Below are positions 37,490 through 49,356 of a stretch of 64,000 bases of DNA, piece after piece; positions within the stretch are counted from its first letter, which is position 1, and each line of letters opens with the position of its first letter. The stretch comes from Obelidium mucronatum. Lineage: Eukaryota; Chytridiomycota; Chytridiomycetes; Chytridiales; Chytriomycetaceae. The notes under the pieces are model-generated. The model did not search any database, had not been told where the DNA came from, and worked only from the letters and a program-made list of their open reading frames with translations. The stretch is from NCBI GenBank assembly GCA_025765595.1, contig JAIVFH010000098.1, positions 1 through 64,000 on the forward strand, written 5' to 3'. Position numbers and translations under genes: made by a program.

Positions 37490-40314
37490 TTATTTTTTGT
37501 TAGATACACGTCTCTCATGAGAAAATGACTGCCTTGATGTAGAAGTTGATACATCGTCGTCCATCAAGTCATTATTTTTGGTTTTGCTGATGGATGAGGT
37601 TGTTGGTCGCATATATGATGGAATTTCTGACGAGGCGCGAGATCTTTGAGGTGAAGTTTTCGGCTTTTCTACAAATGAAGGCGCTGCCGACGCTCTTCTA
37701 CTATCATTCTTTGCATTCAAGTTCTGTTTTTGTGGAGGTTTCGAGCTAGCATTTGAACTTGAACGGCCCCGTTTCTCATTTAGTGGAGCTTGTGCTCTGC
37801 TTTGAGACTGAATAGGCGAGCTTGGCTTCACACTCTTTTGAGCACCAAATTGGGCAGAGAGTGCCGGCTGTATCCTTTCGATTTTTGTTTTGTTGATTTC
37901 AACAGACGCCCGTCGGCTGCTCTCGCCACTTGTTGTTGCATATCCGTTTTGTTGTTTAAACCCCTCCATATGAGGTGCTTTAGGAGCGAATGACGAATTT
38001 CGTTTAAGCAGAGTCTTGGAAAAGTCTTCCATGCTGTTTTCTGTACTGCTCGATGTTCCTTGGACTTCTAAAAGAAACGAAAGCTCCTTGCTAAGTCGTT
38101 TTGCAATGGTCTCAGAGACTGATTGTCTGACGGTATCACCATCTTTGAGGAACTGCTGTATATCTGACATCAGGCTAGTGGTGATAACTTCAACGATGTC
38201 CCGAGGCTCCAACTGAGAAATGGAACGCGCCGCAACTATATTCGCAATCGACCTTAATGCACCGTGATCATAAATTGCAGTATAGCTCATTGTACGGCCA
38301 GTTCCACCATCAGAAACTGACTTGGAGAATTCCTGTGAAAGCGCCTCTGCTGAATACATATCATCGGCGATTTGAGAAGCTTTTTGACTGTAAAAATATT
38401 CAAATGGAGCCTCCGCTTTTACTTTAGAGGGTAGCAGAGGTAGATCCCATGCCTTGGTAGCTTGTGGTTCAGTTTTTGAGCATCTTTCATCCCCATCAAA
38501 TTTTCCAATTTGAGAAGAGCATGATTCAAACTGTTCGTCGCCTCCCATGCTATTTCCAGAGTGCTTCAATAGTGCATACCGCGATATGTCATATTCTGAG
38601 GCAACCGTGTGGCTTGGACTATCATTTGCGCATTTAGGATTGTTTTCTAAATCCAAGTTTTCAAGGTTGATATTTTGAATCAAGCTGGGTTTATGGCTCA
38701 TTGTGCAACGTATTGCAATTGGGAGTCTTGTGAGAGGAGGTGATTTTCTCAAAGCTGTGGCGAAATTAGAAAGCAATTACAATCAGCACTCGGAATACCT
38801 GAAACATTCTCTTCCCTGGTTGCTTCGAATAGATCAGAAGCCTGCTGAAGTTGCTGTGTCACAATGGATATTTCTGAGCACGTATCGATCTCGCTTGGAA
38901 AAATAGCAGTTGGCTCGCATTCATTCAGTTCTGTTACTTGGGGCTCCAAATGTAGCTCTTCTTTTTTGCCAATATGGACTGAGTCTGGATTTGGTTGATG
39001 ACAAAGCAGCTGAATAGACTCGCATTTGTGATGCGTTGGGTCTTCGGACTCCACTTGTGGACTTCTGTTATCAATCTGTGGTGACGAATTGTTTTCTATT
39101 CGATCAGCCTCTTGGAGTTTGACTGGTTCTGAATCAACGGTTTCGACAACCTTCTCGAAAGGAGCTTCAGTTTCGTGATTAGCTTCAAATAAACTCCTGT
39201 TAATCGAGCCATCATCAAGGACACGATTTTCTGGTGATTTGGTTTTCGAAAGTGACATGCTGGAACGGTGGGAAAGGGTCTTAAATGATCCCAAAACGCC
39301 AGAGTTCTCCCCCCCTGTAGAAGAAATTGTAGCTAGTACTGTATGGGCGTTCGTTTGGATACCATCGCTTTGGTTATTCAGTCTGCCATAAGAGCTAGTT
39401 TTGCAACTGGTTCTAGAATCTGAACGCTGTAAGACCTTATTGGATCCTGAAGTCATGCTTTTTTTCGATTCGTTAAGAGCTGGCCGACTTGGCGTAACGC
39501 AGCTAACGCTATCCACTCGAGACAGTGAGTGACAACTAATGGATTGTTTGACAAAATCGCTATTTTTCTGCAGGACAGGTTGGTCGTGGATATTTGAATT
39601 ACTGGTGGAATGATCGTTGACTTCATGATGTTGAGGTTCTAATTGCCTGATAGAGGTTGTTCTTGAAATTGGCCGAGGTATTCGGCTGGCGGTGTTTTTT
39701 CTCGAAAGTCTTGACTGAGACTCGTGTTGCTGTGGTAAACTTGCAGTAATGATACTCTCTACGATTTCCGAGGATTCTGGTTGGTTCTGTCGGGTGTCTG
39801 AGGTAGAACAGGGCGAAACAATGTCCTCAATCGCGTCGGTCATTGGAATACGCGATAAAGAAGCCAAACTTTGCCGCCTCGGTGACATTTTGCTGGAATT
39901 TCTACTGATTGGTGGCGGTGAGGGATTGATACGCTCGTGTTGAGTCGATACTGGCTCAGGTTGGCCAGACTCTGCGTTAACATCAAACTCCCCCGCACCC
40001 TCAGGAAATTCAAATGGAGTCAGAAGCCGCTCATCGGTGGCTGCAGGCTTGCGAGGAAGTGGTTGGCCCGTTTCCCAGTCAATATCAAGCTCCTCAACAT
40101 CTGTTCCGCGTTACTGAGTACCTAGATCATCAGGATATTCTGCTTTACCTTCGCCTTTCTGCAAGTTTGGACTGGTATTAATCGAGTCGGAACTTGCTTT
40201 TTGAGATGATTGTGGAATCTCAACTGTTCCAGCACCATTGTTTGCTTGATCAGTAGAGTAATTGTCCACATTGATCCCATATTGGCTATATTCACTCTCA
40301 TCTACGCCGCTCAT
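37490..40314 (-). CDS. Long low-complexity protein, unknown function
   Basis: Start MSGVDESEYSQYG at 40314; stop at 37490. Ser/Thr/Glu/Arg-rich throughout, with Ser-Arg patches resembling microtubule-associated or ciliary scaffold proteins (SRLSRKNTASRIPRPISRTTSIR near 39680) and one possible folded helical segment (DIVEVITTSLMSDIQQFLKD...IAKRLSKELSFLLEVQ, near 38060-38210). An intron of about 45 bp near 38755-38800 joins the two main exons in frame. At 40111-40113 an in-frame TAA interrupts the frame, which is otherwise continuous on both sides; translation might instead begin at the downstream ATG (39888). Stop codon is 34 bp from the RPC1 stop (convergent). No family recognised. Confidence 0.6.
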
Positions 40315-40363
40315 GGTCGTTGTTGCAGGATGAATAACCTTCTAGAATTTTTGTGAATTTATT

Positions 40364-43300
40364 CTACACGTAAAATTGAGCACCGGTTATGTTTTTCAAC
40401 TTCCATCGAATTAATGATGCATTTGTCATCAGACTCCATTCTCGTCCTGCCCACACCAAGAACCTTCCATTTTCCGGATTCACAACTTTAACATTTCGTG
40501 TTTCCGTCTTCTTTTCTTGAGCGCGTTTATCAAGGGGCATCCCATTTGCAATGGCAGCCGCAGCAGCAGTAGCTGAGGTTCCTGGCATTACGCTTGCGGC
40601 CCGTGCCCGGGCAGCCATAGCAACGGCTGCAATATTTATAGGATGTGAGGCAGCCACGTTTGGCTTTTCAATTCGCCTGTTTGTCAGCACGAGCATATCC
40701 AGCAGTACAGTATTATCGTCAATATCGAACACAGAAAGGTTTCCTGATAGATTTTAGTTTCAGAAATCTAGAATTCAGAGAAAACATTCTGTGTTGTACC
40801 TTCTGAAGAAAATGCCAAAATCAATTGCACTTCCGGCCGATGTTTGCAAAATGCGCCCGTTATTTCGAAGTTATGGGTGCGCGACGGTGTGACTGTAGAC
40901 AATTGGGTTCGTGACTCAGGATCGGAAACTTGAACGAAGTTTGGTAACATTGAAGGAATTGTGCCCCCTTCAGTAAGGTTATGGATTCTGATACTTCCAT
41001 CAGGACAAGTCACCAGCAGCTGATCCTTTCCCAGATTATCATTGAAAAAGAGAGAAATCGTCGAAATCTACCCAAGAATGCGCAATTTTAATATGATGTT
41101 TTTCAGTAAAACGCTTTAACTCAACAGGAACAAATGTCACTCCGTGATGCTCGGAATTTGTTCGCGTAATTTGGAATAGTGCTGCTTGCGAACTATCAAG
41201 CTCTATTTTGTTCGAGTCTGTTGGAGGACCCTGTTCAGCTTCAATGGAGAGTTTCAAAAGGGTCTCAATGCTATATGTCTGTAAAAAAAAGAACATCAAA
41301 GGCAGCGTTTCTAGTTAAAATAAATAAACCCACATCTACTAGCCATGACACAAACAACTCCTTGGAGGCAACGAGTATGTCTGGGATCATAACACTATCA
41401 TCCCTTGATGACATCAAACTTATGTTTGAATCCATTAACAAATCTCCTTCTCCCATTACTTGAGCATTGGAGGAGGATCTCGATAATGGTGACGGTGCTC
41501 TTTTCACAGACAGTTTTCCGCCACCACCCAACTGAAGGCTTGACTTTTTTCCGATTCCAAGCTTTGATAAGTCTCCTCCTGATCCTATTGTGCTGGATGC
41601 TCTTGATTTCTTTCCTGCGTTTGCCATGGGATTCCCGAGAGTACCCGCAGATGCTAATTGTGTGGAAGATCCCGTCCGAGTAAAGTCGCTAATACTGGGG
41701 GCTTTAATTATCTCCACATTTGGGCCAGGTGCTGTTTGAGGTGGTGTTATAAACGGGGTCGCTGGGTGAATTCCGACAACAATGTCATTTCCAGGAGAAG
41801 ATGGAGTTTGTGATAAGGAAGAGCTCCCTGATTGCTGCTGTTGACTTATTGGTACATGAGAAGGTTTTCGTCCAGTTTGAGGAGGTGTTGGCTGGGTAGG
41901 CGGGCCAGCTTTACGATTGGTGACGTCATTGACAGCAAATGGAGCTGATATGGAAACAACAGTTCCCGATTTGAGCGATACTAATATTCTCTTGTTGATT
42001 TTATCAGGGCAAAGGTGGCTGACCACGGTTTCATCTGTTTGAAAAAAATAAATCATGAGGAAACTTGGATTAGGCCTATTTACACTAACCAAGTTGCATT
42101 GCGAGATCTGAAGAGTGATGAGTCGATTCGATAATAGAATGTGCTGTGGAGGTGGTTGAGTTTGGTACTATCCCCTTTCCGGTCTTGTCAAAGTAGATTT
42201 CTGCACCAGTCACGCCCTCTGTGCCACTTAATGTAAACACGGAGAACTCGCCCTGCTGTATTTTTCTTGTAGTATGATCTCGTGCCGCTCCAATGCAAAA
42301 CTCAAGTTTACACTCCCAAATAGGAATCAAGTCCAGTGTATGGGCAATAATCAAACGATCCGTTGCGGTGTGTGAGACAACAGACACCACTGCCTCGTGG
42401 AACTCTGCCACACACATTGTTTTTAATGGCTGAATTGAAGTTCGTTTGCGTTTTGTAATCGTATGCGTAACCTGAGTTATGGAGAAAAAATAAATAAGTT
42501 CTGTTGAACGATTATAATAATTTTTACCGTTTTCAAGTCAGACACTTCAATTTCTAATACAATTGCTTCACCAAAACTCGTTCCAACATAAAAACCATGG
42601 GTCGTAAAGGATGACGGAGCCTGTGGCGGAACACGCAAAACAGACTGCGTCCTTACTAACGAAATGGAAGAGATTATATTAATTCCTTTATACATACATA
42701 TAATTTATAAACCATCTTCTATACCATGATTAGCCTTTCCTGAGCGAGGCCTTGCAGGTGGTACTGGCGGCATGTTCAATCCTTTTATTGAATCAGATTT
42801 ATGCAGTTTGGAAGCGGATCCACGCAATTTAGTAGCAGATCCTCGGAACTTTGCACTTGATTCACGTAACCTTGTTGTTGATCCTTTCACATTTGCTATC
42901 GAGCCATTTGTTGACTTTGTTCGCCCAAAATCATGTGGCGGACCTGGGGCTATTCCATCGCCTGAGATACCCATCCTGGATCCATGAGCTACCGAACTTT
43001 TCAGCAAATGAGAATGATCAGATTCAAGAGATTGTGCCGGAGATGGTGTTGCAGGTTGCGGAATCACTTTTTTCAGTGCCTCGAAAACTTTCACAACCCC
43101 TGTAATCAGGCCATTTGCTCCATGTAGCGTTCCATTGATTGAGTTTCTCTTCATGACTGAATTTTTTAAGCTCGCCATTGCTACAGCTTTATGAGCAGCA
43201 GAACTATTGGGGACTAAAACTGTAGATTTTCGGGAAGCATCCTTTGATGGGGGGATAAGGTCCAAGTGGATTATGTCAAGTAGCTTGATTGTCCCGTTTT

Positions 43301-44638
43301 GATACGATGGGCGCGTTTTTTGGGGTTCTCGGACGTTTGCTTTGATTGGGGTGGGCTTTTCTGGAGACTCTGGAGGTGATGTGGGTTTTGGAGTTTGAAT
43401 AGGTGATCCTTCGATCACTGTCGGCTCAGAAGAAACTGGTTTTGGTTCCGTTTCCCGTGATTCTGGACGACTTTCAGGAAGGAGTGGGAGCTTATTCGCT
43501 GTGTCTGTGGGAAGGGGTCCAAGTCCCGGTGGAGTTTCCGCTTTCACATCTTTCACATCAGGAATATCAAATTCTTCCGTGGCTTGTTTTTTGGATGTCT
43601 CTGCAAGTTCAGGCGGTTTGTACTCAATTATTTCTGGAAGATACCACCAAATCAGCAAATTCTAAAAGTTGTTCACACTTCAAAAGTACCAATGGCGCCA
43701 GTTTCCGTAAAAACTGCAAAAATTGTTCCTTCTTTGTCCAGCGGCTCGATTGATTGAATATTTCCATGTGTGCTGAAGAAGTTATACAGGAACTTTGGAC
43801 CAGCTAAACAAAGTAAAAGGCCATAAGAAAACAAACAGAGTACCACCTATTTATGGTTAAATACCTTGCATGCACTCTTGTTTTGCTTTGTAAAATTCGC
43901 GCGTGTTTTTCACTGCATCCCTCAAAACTTCTTCACGTTCGATTTTCTCTCGTGCCTGCAAACCCACCAAAAAAAATTACTGCCTTGCAAATAACAAAAT
44001 GAAAGTTCCACCTTTTCTTGCTCATTTCTTTCCTTCAAGGCGCGGACACCAGCCAGTTCCTTGGTGACCTAACACAAAACAAGCATTCTTCAGCTTCCCA
44101 CACCATACCCCTCCCCAACCACGAAAAATTGCCAACCTTTGTCAACAGCTCATCTCCTGATCCACTAAACCCCAACATATCTGAAATATTAATCATTATT
44201 CCACCACCCCCTGGACCTGACATTGACGGACGACCATGACCACCAATACTCGTGGGATTTCCCGTGGAGTTAAGATTATCGATTCCGTACTCATTGAATA
44301 CTGTTATTGGGTTGTTTTGTAGTCGCCGAATCTGTTGCGATTCGCGATAAGCCTTTTCCAGTGCCTAAAAAAAAATATCAACAAGGGCAGCAGACGAAAA
44401 ACAGTCAAGTCAACACCCTCAAAAAAAAAACACCTACCTGAATCGTAGCCTTTGATTCATTGATGGCTTTCGTGTTTACTGTAACTGTTGGTGGTGGCAA
44501 GATACCGGGATCGGCTAACCCGTTGTTGGAGGCAGCCGATGTTAGATTAGCATTACTTCCACCGCGATTGCTGGGAGCGACGGACAGGACGCGATGGAGG
44601 TTGTTTGGTGGTGCCGTCTTTTTTGAAGTTTTCATCAC
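40364..44638 (-). CDS. Uncharacterised protein, possible beta-propeller
   Basis: Starts at 44638 (MMKTSKKTAPPNNLHR). A charged helical N-terminal part is split over short exons (ALEKAYRESQQIRRLQ, TKELAGVRALKERNEQEK, REKIEREEVLRDAVKNTREFYKAKQE), then FLYNFFSTHGNIQSIEPLDKEGTIFAVFTETGAIGTF. A long Pro/Ser-rich insert follows (42720-43630), with repeated STTRLRESSAKFRGSATKL units near 42800. The C-terminal half has strand-turn patterns like WD/propeller blades (GFYVGTSFGEAIVLE, VSVVSHTATDRLIIAH, RILVSLKSGTVVSIS, FVSWLVD, MTCPDGSIRIHNL, GRFLVWAGREWSL). At least nine introns. Loosely reminiscent of tomosyn/Lgl or dynein-intermediate-chain propellers; I cannot choose. It ends 50 bp before the next gene's start on the same strand. 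Confidence 0.6.
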
Positions 44639-45110
44639 GGTCTTTTTACTTTGATGAAGGAGATTTTCAAAAGAATAATAAAACAGAAGAGGAGAGATAT
44701 CAAAATAGCATACAGCGAGAAGTACGTATTAATATATTGATCATATCTACACAGTTTGAAACTTCGAACGAGGTCCTCTTGGTTTTTGGTGATGTGTTGT
44801 TACACAGCCCCACCTCCGTTCTGGGACAGAACCTTCCTCCGCCACGCCAAAAGAGAGGCAGAAGCTACAAATAGAATCAGATTCAAAATCTGCAAGGTGC
44901 GAAGCTGTGAGCAGGCGGTGATGGGCCACTTCAAAGGTTCAATCATACTTCAAAGACGAGAAACCCAGATCCGTCCACATCCACCAGCACATGTTGTTTG
45001 TGTCCGTCTAACCCGAATCCAGGCCCGGATGTGTCCACGCCTGAGCTGTTTTGAGCCGTGACTTCAAATTTGGACATAATTTCTAGAGCACGTATATTTA
45101 TTCAAGCTCT
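44639..45110. other. Intergenic spacer
   Basis: 472 bp between two minus-strand genes; no gene or structured repeat seen. It must hold the promoter of the 40364-44638 gene, but no clear TATA box stands out. Confidence 0.5.
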
Positions 45111-45725
45111 CTACTCTTCAATATCCTCCCATTCATCTTCCTCGTCCTTCTCGCCTCCCTCTTCGTCGTCGTCGTCGTCTTCATCCTCCTCATCATCATC
45201 ATCGTCATCACCTGTACGCAACTTGAAATCCTCCATTCCAACAATCTTGAGCTCAACATCAATATCAAAGTCACGGAATACCTTCAACTCAATATTCACA
45301 TAATGCTGCAAATGCTGCAACTGGACCTTCAACAGCTGTCTCGCCTTCCCATTAATACCCAACGCCACATCCGGCTGCCCCCAAACAAGCACCCACCCGC
45401 TTTGAAAGTCCTCAAAGAACTTACAGAAACGCTTGGGTTCCGAGTATACCTCTTGATCGCGCAGCCAGCATTCATTGTCTTGGTTCATGAACAAGAGAAG
45501 GCCCAACAAAGTCTTGAACGCGTCGTGGAACTTTTTGCTCTTGGCGCTGCGGAGGGCTTTGGATGAGAGCGGGAGGAGGAACTTGAACCAGAGCTCGTTG
45601 TTCATGGATGTGTCGCCGTATTGCCAGGCTTCTTGAAAGTCGCACATTTTCATGGCGATCGTTTGAGCGCCTGATTCGATCTTGTCGTTGATCTGGATAC
45701 CGCCGTTTTTCTTGTTGGCTGACAT
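45111..45725 (-). CDS. Small conserved-looking protein with acidic tail, unknown
   Basis: About 204 residues, single exon, start at 45725 (MSANKKNGGIQINDKIESG). A globular part with Trp and aromatic residues (FQEAWQYGDTSMNNELWFKFLLPL, FLNQDNECWLRD-like and KRFCKFFEDFQSGWVLVWGQPDVALGI) is followed by FDIDVELKIVGMEDFKLRTG and a C-terminal run of some 40 Asp/Glu residues. Acidic tails of this kind occur in histone chaperones and nucleolar proteins, but no domain is recognised. The (GAC/GAA)n coding tract causes the low-complexity signal at 45120-45215. Confidence 0.7.
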   Translation of the reverse strand: MSANKKNGGIQINDKIESGAQTIAMKMCDFQEAWQYGDTSMNNELWFKFLLPLSSKALRSAKSKKFHDAFKTLLGLLLFMNQDNECWLRDQEVYSEPKRFCKFFEDFQSGWVLVWGQPDVALGINGKARQLLKVQLQHLQHYVNIELKVFRDFDIDVELKIVGMEDFKLRTGDDDDDDEEDEDDDDDEEGGEKDEEDEWEDIEE

Positions 45726-46162
45726 TGTTGGCCGGGGGGGAAGGGGTGTGTGTTTGTTGGTGGAGACGTGTTTTTTTGTTTGTTGGTGTCTGGACAACAA
45801 AAATCTTGGTTGTAACTTTGAATAAGGATTCCGGGAACACAAAAAAAAGAACGTGGTTCAATCAAACTCCAGCCATATGCATCAACTTATCATGTTAATT
45901 ACGTTAAATGAGACATTCTTTGAAGAAATCACGGGTTCTGATAGAACTCAACTTCCACGTTCCCACTAAGTCACCTAAGCCGTCACGTAGACTATATTAC
46001 CGATCTAACTCTATTTATTTAATCACGCATAAGAGAAAATAATACTTCACAATGAGGGAGAGTGTTTAACAAAAGGAGGTTGTAGATGAAAATAAAGATG
46101 TTTTTTTATTTTAAATTTTTCCTTGGAGTTAAAAAATGATAAAAGAGAGCAAAATCAGGATT

Positions 46163-47023
46163 TTAAGCCACGACGTATCCATCAACAAATTCAGATTTGT
46201 CATTTTGTGGACTTGGAGAAGTGGCAGCGGCAGCAACAGCGGCAGTTCCAGTAGTACTAGCAGCACCAGTAGCAGCCGTAGCAGAAGCACCAACATTGAC
46301 ATGAGAGCCCTGATGAACCTCCACCACACGACCATCGCGTTCCAGCTTGGGAATCTCAATAGTCAAAACCCCATCTTGCAGCACCGCATTCAACTTCCCC
46401 AAGTCTCCGAGTCTGGGCACCGTGACCGTCAATGCAATTGGTTTGCGTGTTGTTGCTGCTGCTGCTGCATTGTTGGGCTGCTTGCCTTCCACGGTGATTT
46501 GTCTGGTATCGTCTGTGACTGTGGTTGTCAATTGGTCGCGAGAGAATCCGGGGACTTCGACTGTGAGAGTGAATTTGGTTGGTTCTGCAGTGAATGTGTG
46601 GATTGGAGTTGTTGCTGGGTGGGGGTTGTGATGGTGTTGTGGATGGTTTCGATGGTGTGGAGCTGCGGTGTTGTTGCAGTTGCTGCTACTAGTGGCGGAA
46701 GGAGGGGGAGAAGTTGTTCTTGGGGAGGCAGAAGTTTCCACCTCAATTACTTGAAGGAACGGGTGTGAAAAGAGGGGGTGTTGGCGCAAGTGGTGGAAGG
46801 GATGTTGCTGTTGCGATTGTTGTGGGGGTGAAAATCTGCCGCATCTTCCTTGGGTTCTTGGACATGTGGGGGTGGATTCTTGGGCGCAGCTGGAGCCAGC
46901 AGCAGCAGCGCAATGGCTGCCTTTAGATTGATGGTGTGCATGAACCCTGGCAAAGATGAAGCCGGCGATAAACTTGATGAGAAAGGCGGTTACAATGAGA
47001 TCCAGGATTGCAAGGGAGAGCAT
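46163..47023 (-). CDS. HSP20/alpha-crystallin-like protein 1 with N-terminal hydrophobic anchor
   Basis: 286 residues, single exon. The N-terminus MLSLAILDLIVTAFLIKFIAGFIFA is a signal peptide or membrane anchor, unusual for small heat-shock proteins. Then come a His/Pro/Ser-rich linker and the alpha-crystallin-like domain: FTLTVEVPGFSRDQLTTTV (near 46540), ITVEGKQ, and LGDLGKLNAVLQDGVLTIEIPKLE (near 46360), where the L-x-x-G-V-L-T-I-x-I-P signature is clear. The Ala/Thr-rich tail ends DGYVVA. HSP20 proteins hold unfolding clients; the anchor would place this one at or in a membrane compartment. TATA and HSE-like sites lie directly upstream. Confidence 0.78.
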   Translation of the reverse strand: MLSLAILDLIVTAFLIKFIAGFIFARVHAHHQSKGSHCAAAAGSSCAQESTPTCPRTQGRCGRFSPPQQSQQQHPFHHLRQHPLFSHPFLQVIEVETSASPRTTSPPPSATSSSNCNNTAAPHHRNHPQHHHNPHPATTPIHTFTAEPTKFTLTVEVPGFSRDQLTTTVTDDTRQITVEGKQPNNAAAAATTRKPIALTVTVPRLGDLGKLNAVLQDGVLTIEIPKLERDGRVVEVHQGSHVNVGASATAATGAASTTGTAAVAAAATSPSPQNDKSEFVDGYVVA

Positions 47024-47094
47024 TTTTGTTGTTGTTGTTGTTTGTATGAGTTTCTGTTGTTTCTTATTCTTTAGTCGGGGGATAATTGAAGCGG

Positions 47095-47131
47095 CTTATA
47101 TAGGTTTTTCAGAACCGTTGCCAGAATGTTC
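47095..47131 (-). promoter_or_regulatory. TATA box and heat-shock element of HSP20 gene 1
   Basis: On the minus strand CTATATAAG (47095-47103) lies about 75 bp before the ATG. Upstream of it are GAACATTC (47124-47131), a perfect inverted GAA/TTC pair, and a further TTCTGAA-type site near 47108-47114, which together resemble a heat-shock element. Conserved in the duplicate at 53160-53196. Confidence 0.65.
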
Positions 47132-47366
47132 TGTTGCAGCGTGACGTGGGCCCAGCCATTTCAAATGTTTTGAAATCAGAAAAACCAATTATTTTTTAGG
47201 ACGCGCACATCAAGTTCCACGTTTAATCAATTCGAGAAAGCTCTTGTAACGAATAACTTTATTCAACAAAACGATCAAAACATCATTAAATTTTGTGAAG
47301 GAGAGAATAAAAGACACGTAGCGTCAAACAAACACAAAATGTATGGGCAAAAAAGAGGGCACCTCA

Positions 47367-47454
47367 TCACTCAAGTCTGATACTATGGACACTCGCCTGG
47401 AATGAGAAGCCTTCAAACTTTTCCTGGAAGATGGCAATTGGCGGTTTTGCTATT
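47367..47454 (-). pseudogene. 3'-terminal fragment of Sch9-like kinase gene
   Basis: About 85 bp nearly identical to the last codons of the kinase at 53485-55831, including the hydrophobic motif FQEKFEGFSFQAS, SIRLE and the TGA stop. The match ends around 47454. It is a passenger of the HSP20 duplication and not expressed as a kinase. Confidence 0.85.
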
Positions 47455-47611
47455 TCTTTTCCTTTCCAAAAGAATCCATTCATCAAAGTTAAATATTTGG
47501 TATCCTTCATTCGAACAATAAAAAATCGCAATAATGATACGGAATACTGTAAAAAAAAAAAAAAAAAAAAATAACGAAACCGCTCTAAGGGGGTGGTGAG
47601 TTGTTGATCAC

Positions 47612-49356
47612 TTAAATAACCAGCCGGACTTTTGAAACAAAGTCATGAGCAATGGCGTGGGATTTTGCCTATGAAAGAAAATTTTTCGTTTTTTTTTTTA
47701 GGGAAAAAAGGTAAAAAAGTTCTTGCAAGAAGTTTGAATGGTACCCGAATAATGTAAACAGTAACAGTGGCTTCTTTCCTTGTCTCTTTGGGTACTTTAT
47801 CTTCGTCATCATCAATATCATGATGTGAAACGCACAGGCGAATGGTGCTTTCATCGCAAGTGATAATTTTCAAACCAGTCTTCAAAAAGATATTCAAGAC
47901 CTTTTCATCTGATTCATCGTCGTACATGACTGCTTTCGGGGTAAACAAACCTTTTGAATAGAAAAAAAAGGAGGGGGTTATCTTACCGATTCGACCTGTT
48001 CCAGGCCGATTTCCGACAGATTTCAGGGCTATTGTTCCAATTGCACACTCAAGTTTCCCATCTGGATGTTGGGCATCAATCGAAAATAGTGAGGCCGTTG
48101 TCTATCGCGTCGCATTTAATGTGCGAGTTGACTAATTAAAATCAGGGTGCATCAATCAAACCTTGAGCATGGTGGACTCTTTTTGTGGTGTATCGACGGG
48201 TAGTATCCGTGAACCAAAAACTTGATTATTTGGTTGCGGGGACTCTTTCGATACTGTGGCATCAGATTCAAGCGTTCTTTGTATTGGCTGTGAGATAGGC
48301 TGAATCCTCTCATTCTGAGGAGGTCGTGGGTGCGTTTCCAAATGTTGCGAATTTGGCATTGTATGCGGACGAGCAGAAGATGCCATTTGATGCTGAAAAG
48401 CGGGTTGTTGCTGGACCTGAGAAATGCGCATTTGTTCTTGCATGGACGTGGATGGCATTGATGGTTCGCTTTTGTGAATGCCATGGTGAATTGTTTGCGG
48501 ACCAAACTGTAATGGCGGCGGAAAAATCGAATGGTTCCAAGCATTAAATAAGGGAATGGACGAAGTATGCTGATATTGGGGCACATGCAGAGTTGGGTTG
48601 GAGGTGGGCATAGATTCCTGCGGTTTGCCTGGAAATGCAAAATTGTTTATCAAGACAGGAATCTCCGGCGGACACGATGGCATGTTGGTCGAATGTGCAG
48701 GCACCGCAGACGGCTCGTCCAGCTTAATTTCGGTTGTTTTGTTCAGTTCGATAATCTCGTCGTCTTCGACGGGACTCGGACTGGGATTCTTTCCCGTCGC
48801 CGTCTGACACTTTGGCGACGCGCTGCGCATGGTTGAGTCCGAAGTTGCAGTCGAGGTGCGCCTGAGTTTGGCGTGTTGCTGCTTGTGGCTGTGGCTGTGG
48901 GTGCGTTTGCGCTTGTTTTCCTTCTTGCGGCGCGCCTGCGACGCCGTCAGCAAAGAAAGAAACAAGAAAAAAAAAAAGAAAAAAAAAGAAAAAAAAGAAA
49001 CACGGCACCGCGTCTTCGATCGCGTCGAGCAGCGCGCCCATCGCCGCCATGCGCGCGCGGTCTGCGCGGTGCTGCGCGTGCGCGGCGCCTGCCAGCGCCT
49101 TGAGCCGCGCGAGCTGCGCGGCGGCCGCCGCGGCGTTTGCGGGCGGCGGCGCGCGCAGAAGCGTCTGCGAGTTTTGTGTTTTGAGTTTTGTGTTTTGTGT
49201 TTTGTGTTTGTTTTGAGTGTTTGTTGTTGCTGTTGCGCAGATTAAACTCCCGCTTACCGCCAGCTCCGCATCAGATTCAGAGTCTGCCATGCGGCTGCCA
49301 CAGACAGTGCAGCCGCCAGGGGTTGCTGTCGGTTGGGTGTCGGTGTTGGCAAGCAT
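47612..49356 (-). CDS. Uncharacterised protein with CxxC start and Gln/Pro-rich middle
   Basis: Exon 1 (start 49356) encodes TATPGGCTVCGSRMADSESDAELA and ends at a GTAAGC donor. Exon 2 (about 49035-49165, very GC-rich) is an Ala/Arg helix (AAAAAAQLARLKALAGAAHAQ). Exon 3 (to about 48165) is basic, then Ser/Pro/Gln/His-rich and probably disordered. The C-terminal exons contain GKLECAIGTIALKSVGNRPGTGRIGKI and LFTPKAVMYDDESDEKVLNIFLKTGLKI, ending with SHAIAHDFVSKVRLVI and TAA at 47612. The C-terminal part may be a small beta-rich domain. No family recognised. The start codon is 59 bp from that of CEP76 on the other strand. Confidence 0.55.

Larger units (their letters stand above)
46085..47455. 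repeat. Segmental duplication, derived copy
   Basis: Direct copy of 52140-53565. It carries an HSP20-like gene, its promoter and the last coding bases of the neighbouring kinase gene. Identity is high across the HSP20 coding region and lower, with indels, at 47230-47350. Because only the 53.5-55.8 kb locus has the whole kinase, this copy is the derived one. Confidence 0.85.
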
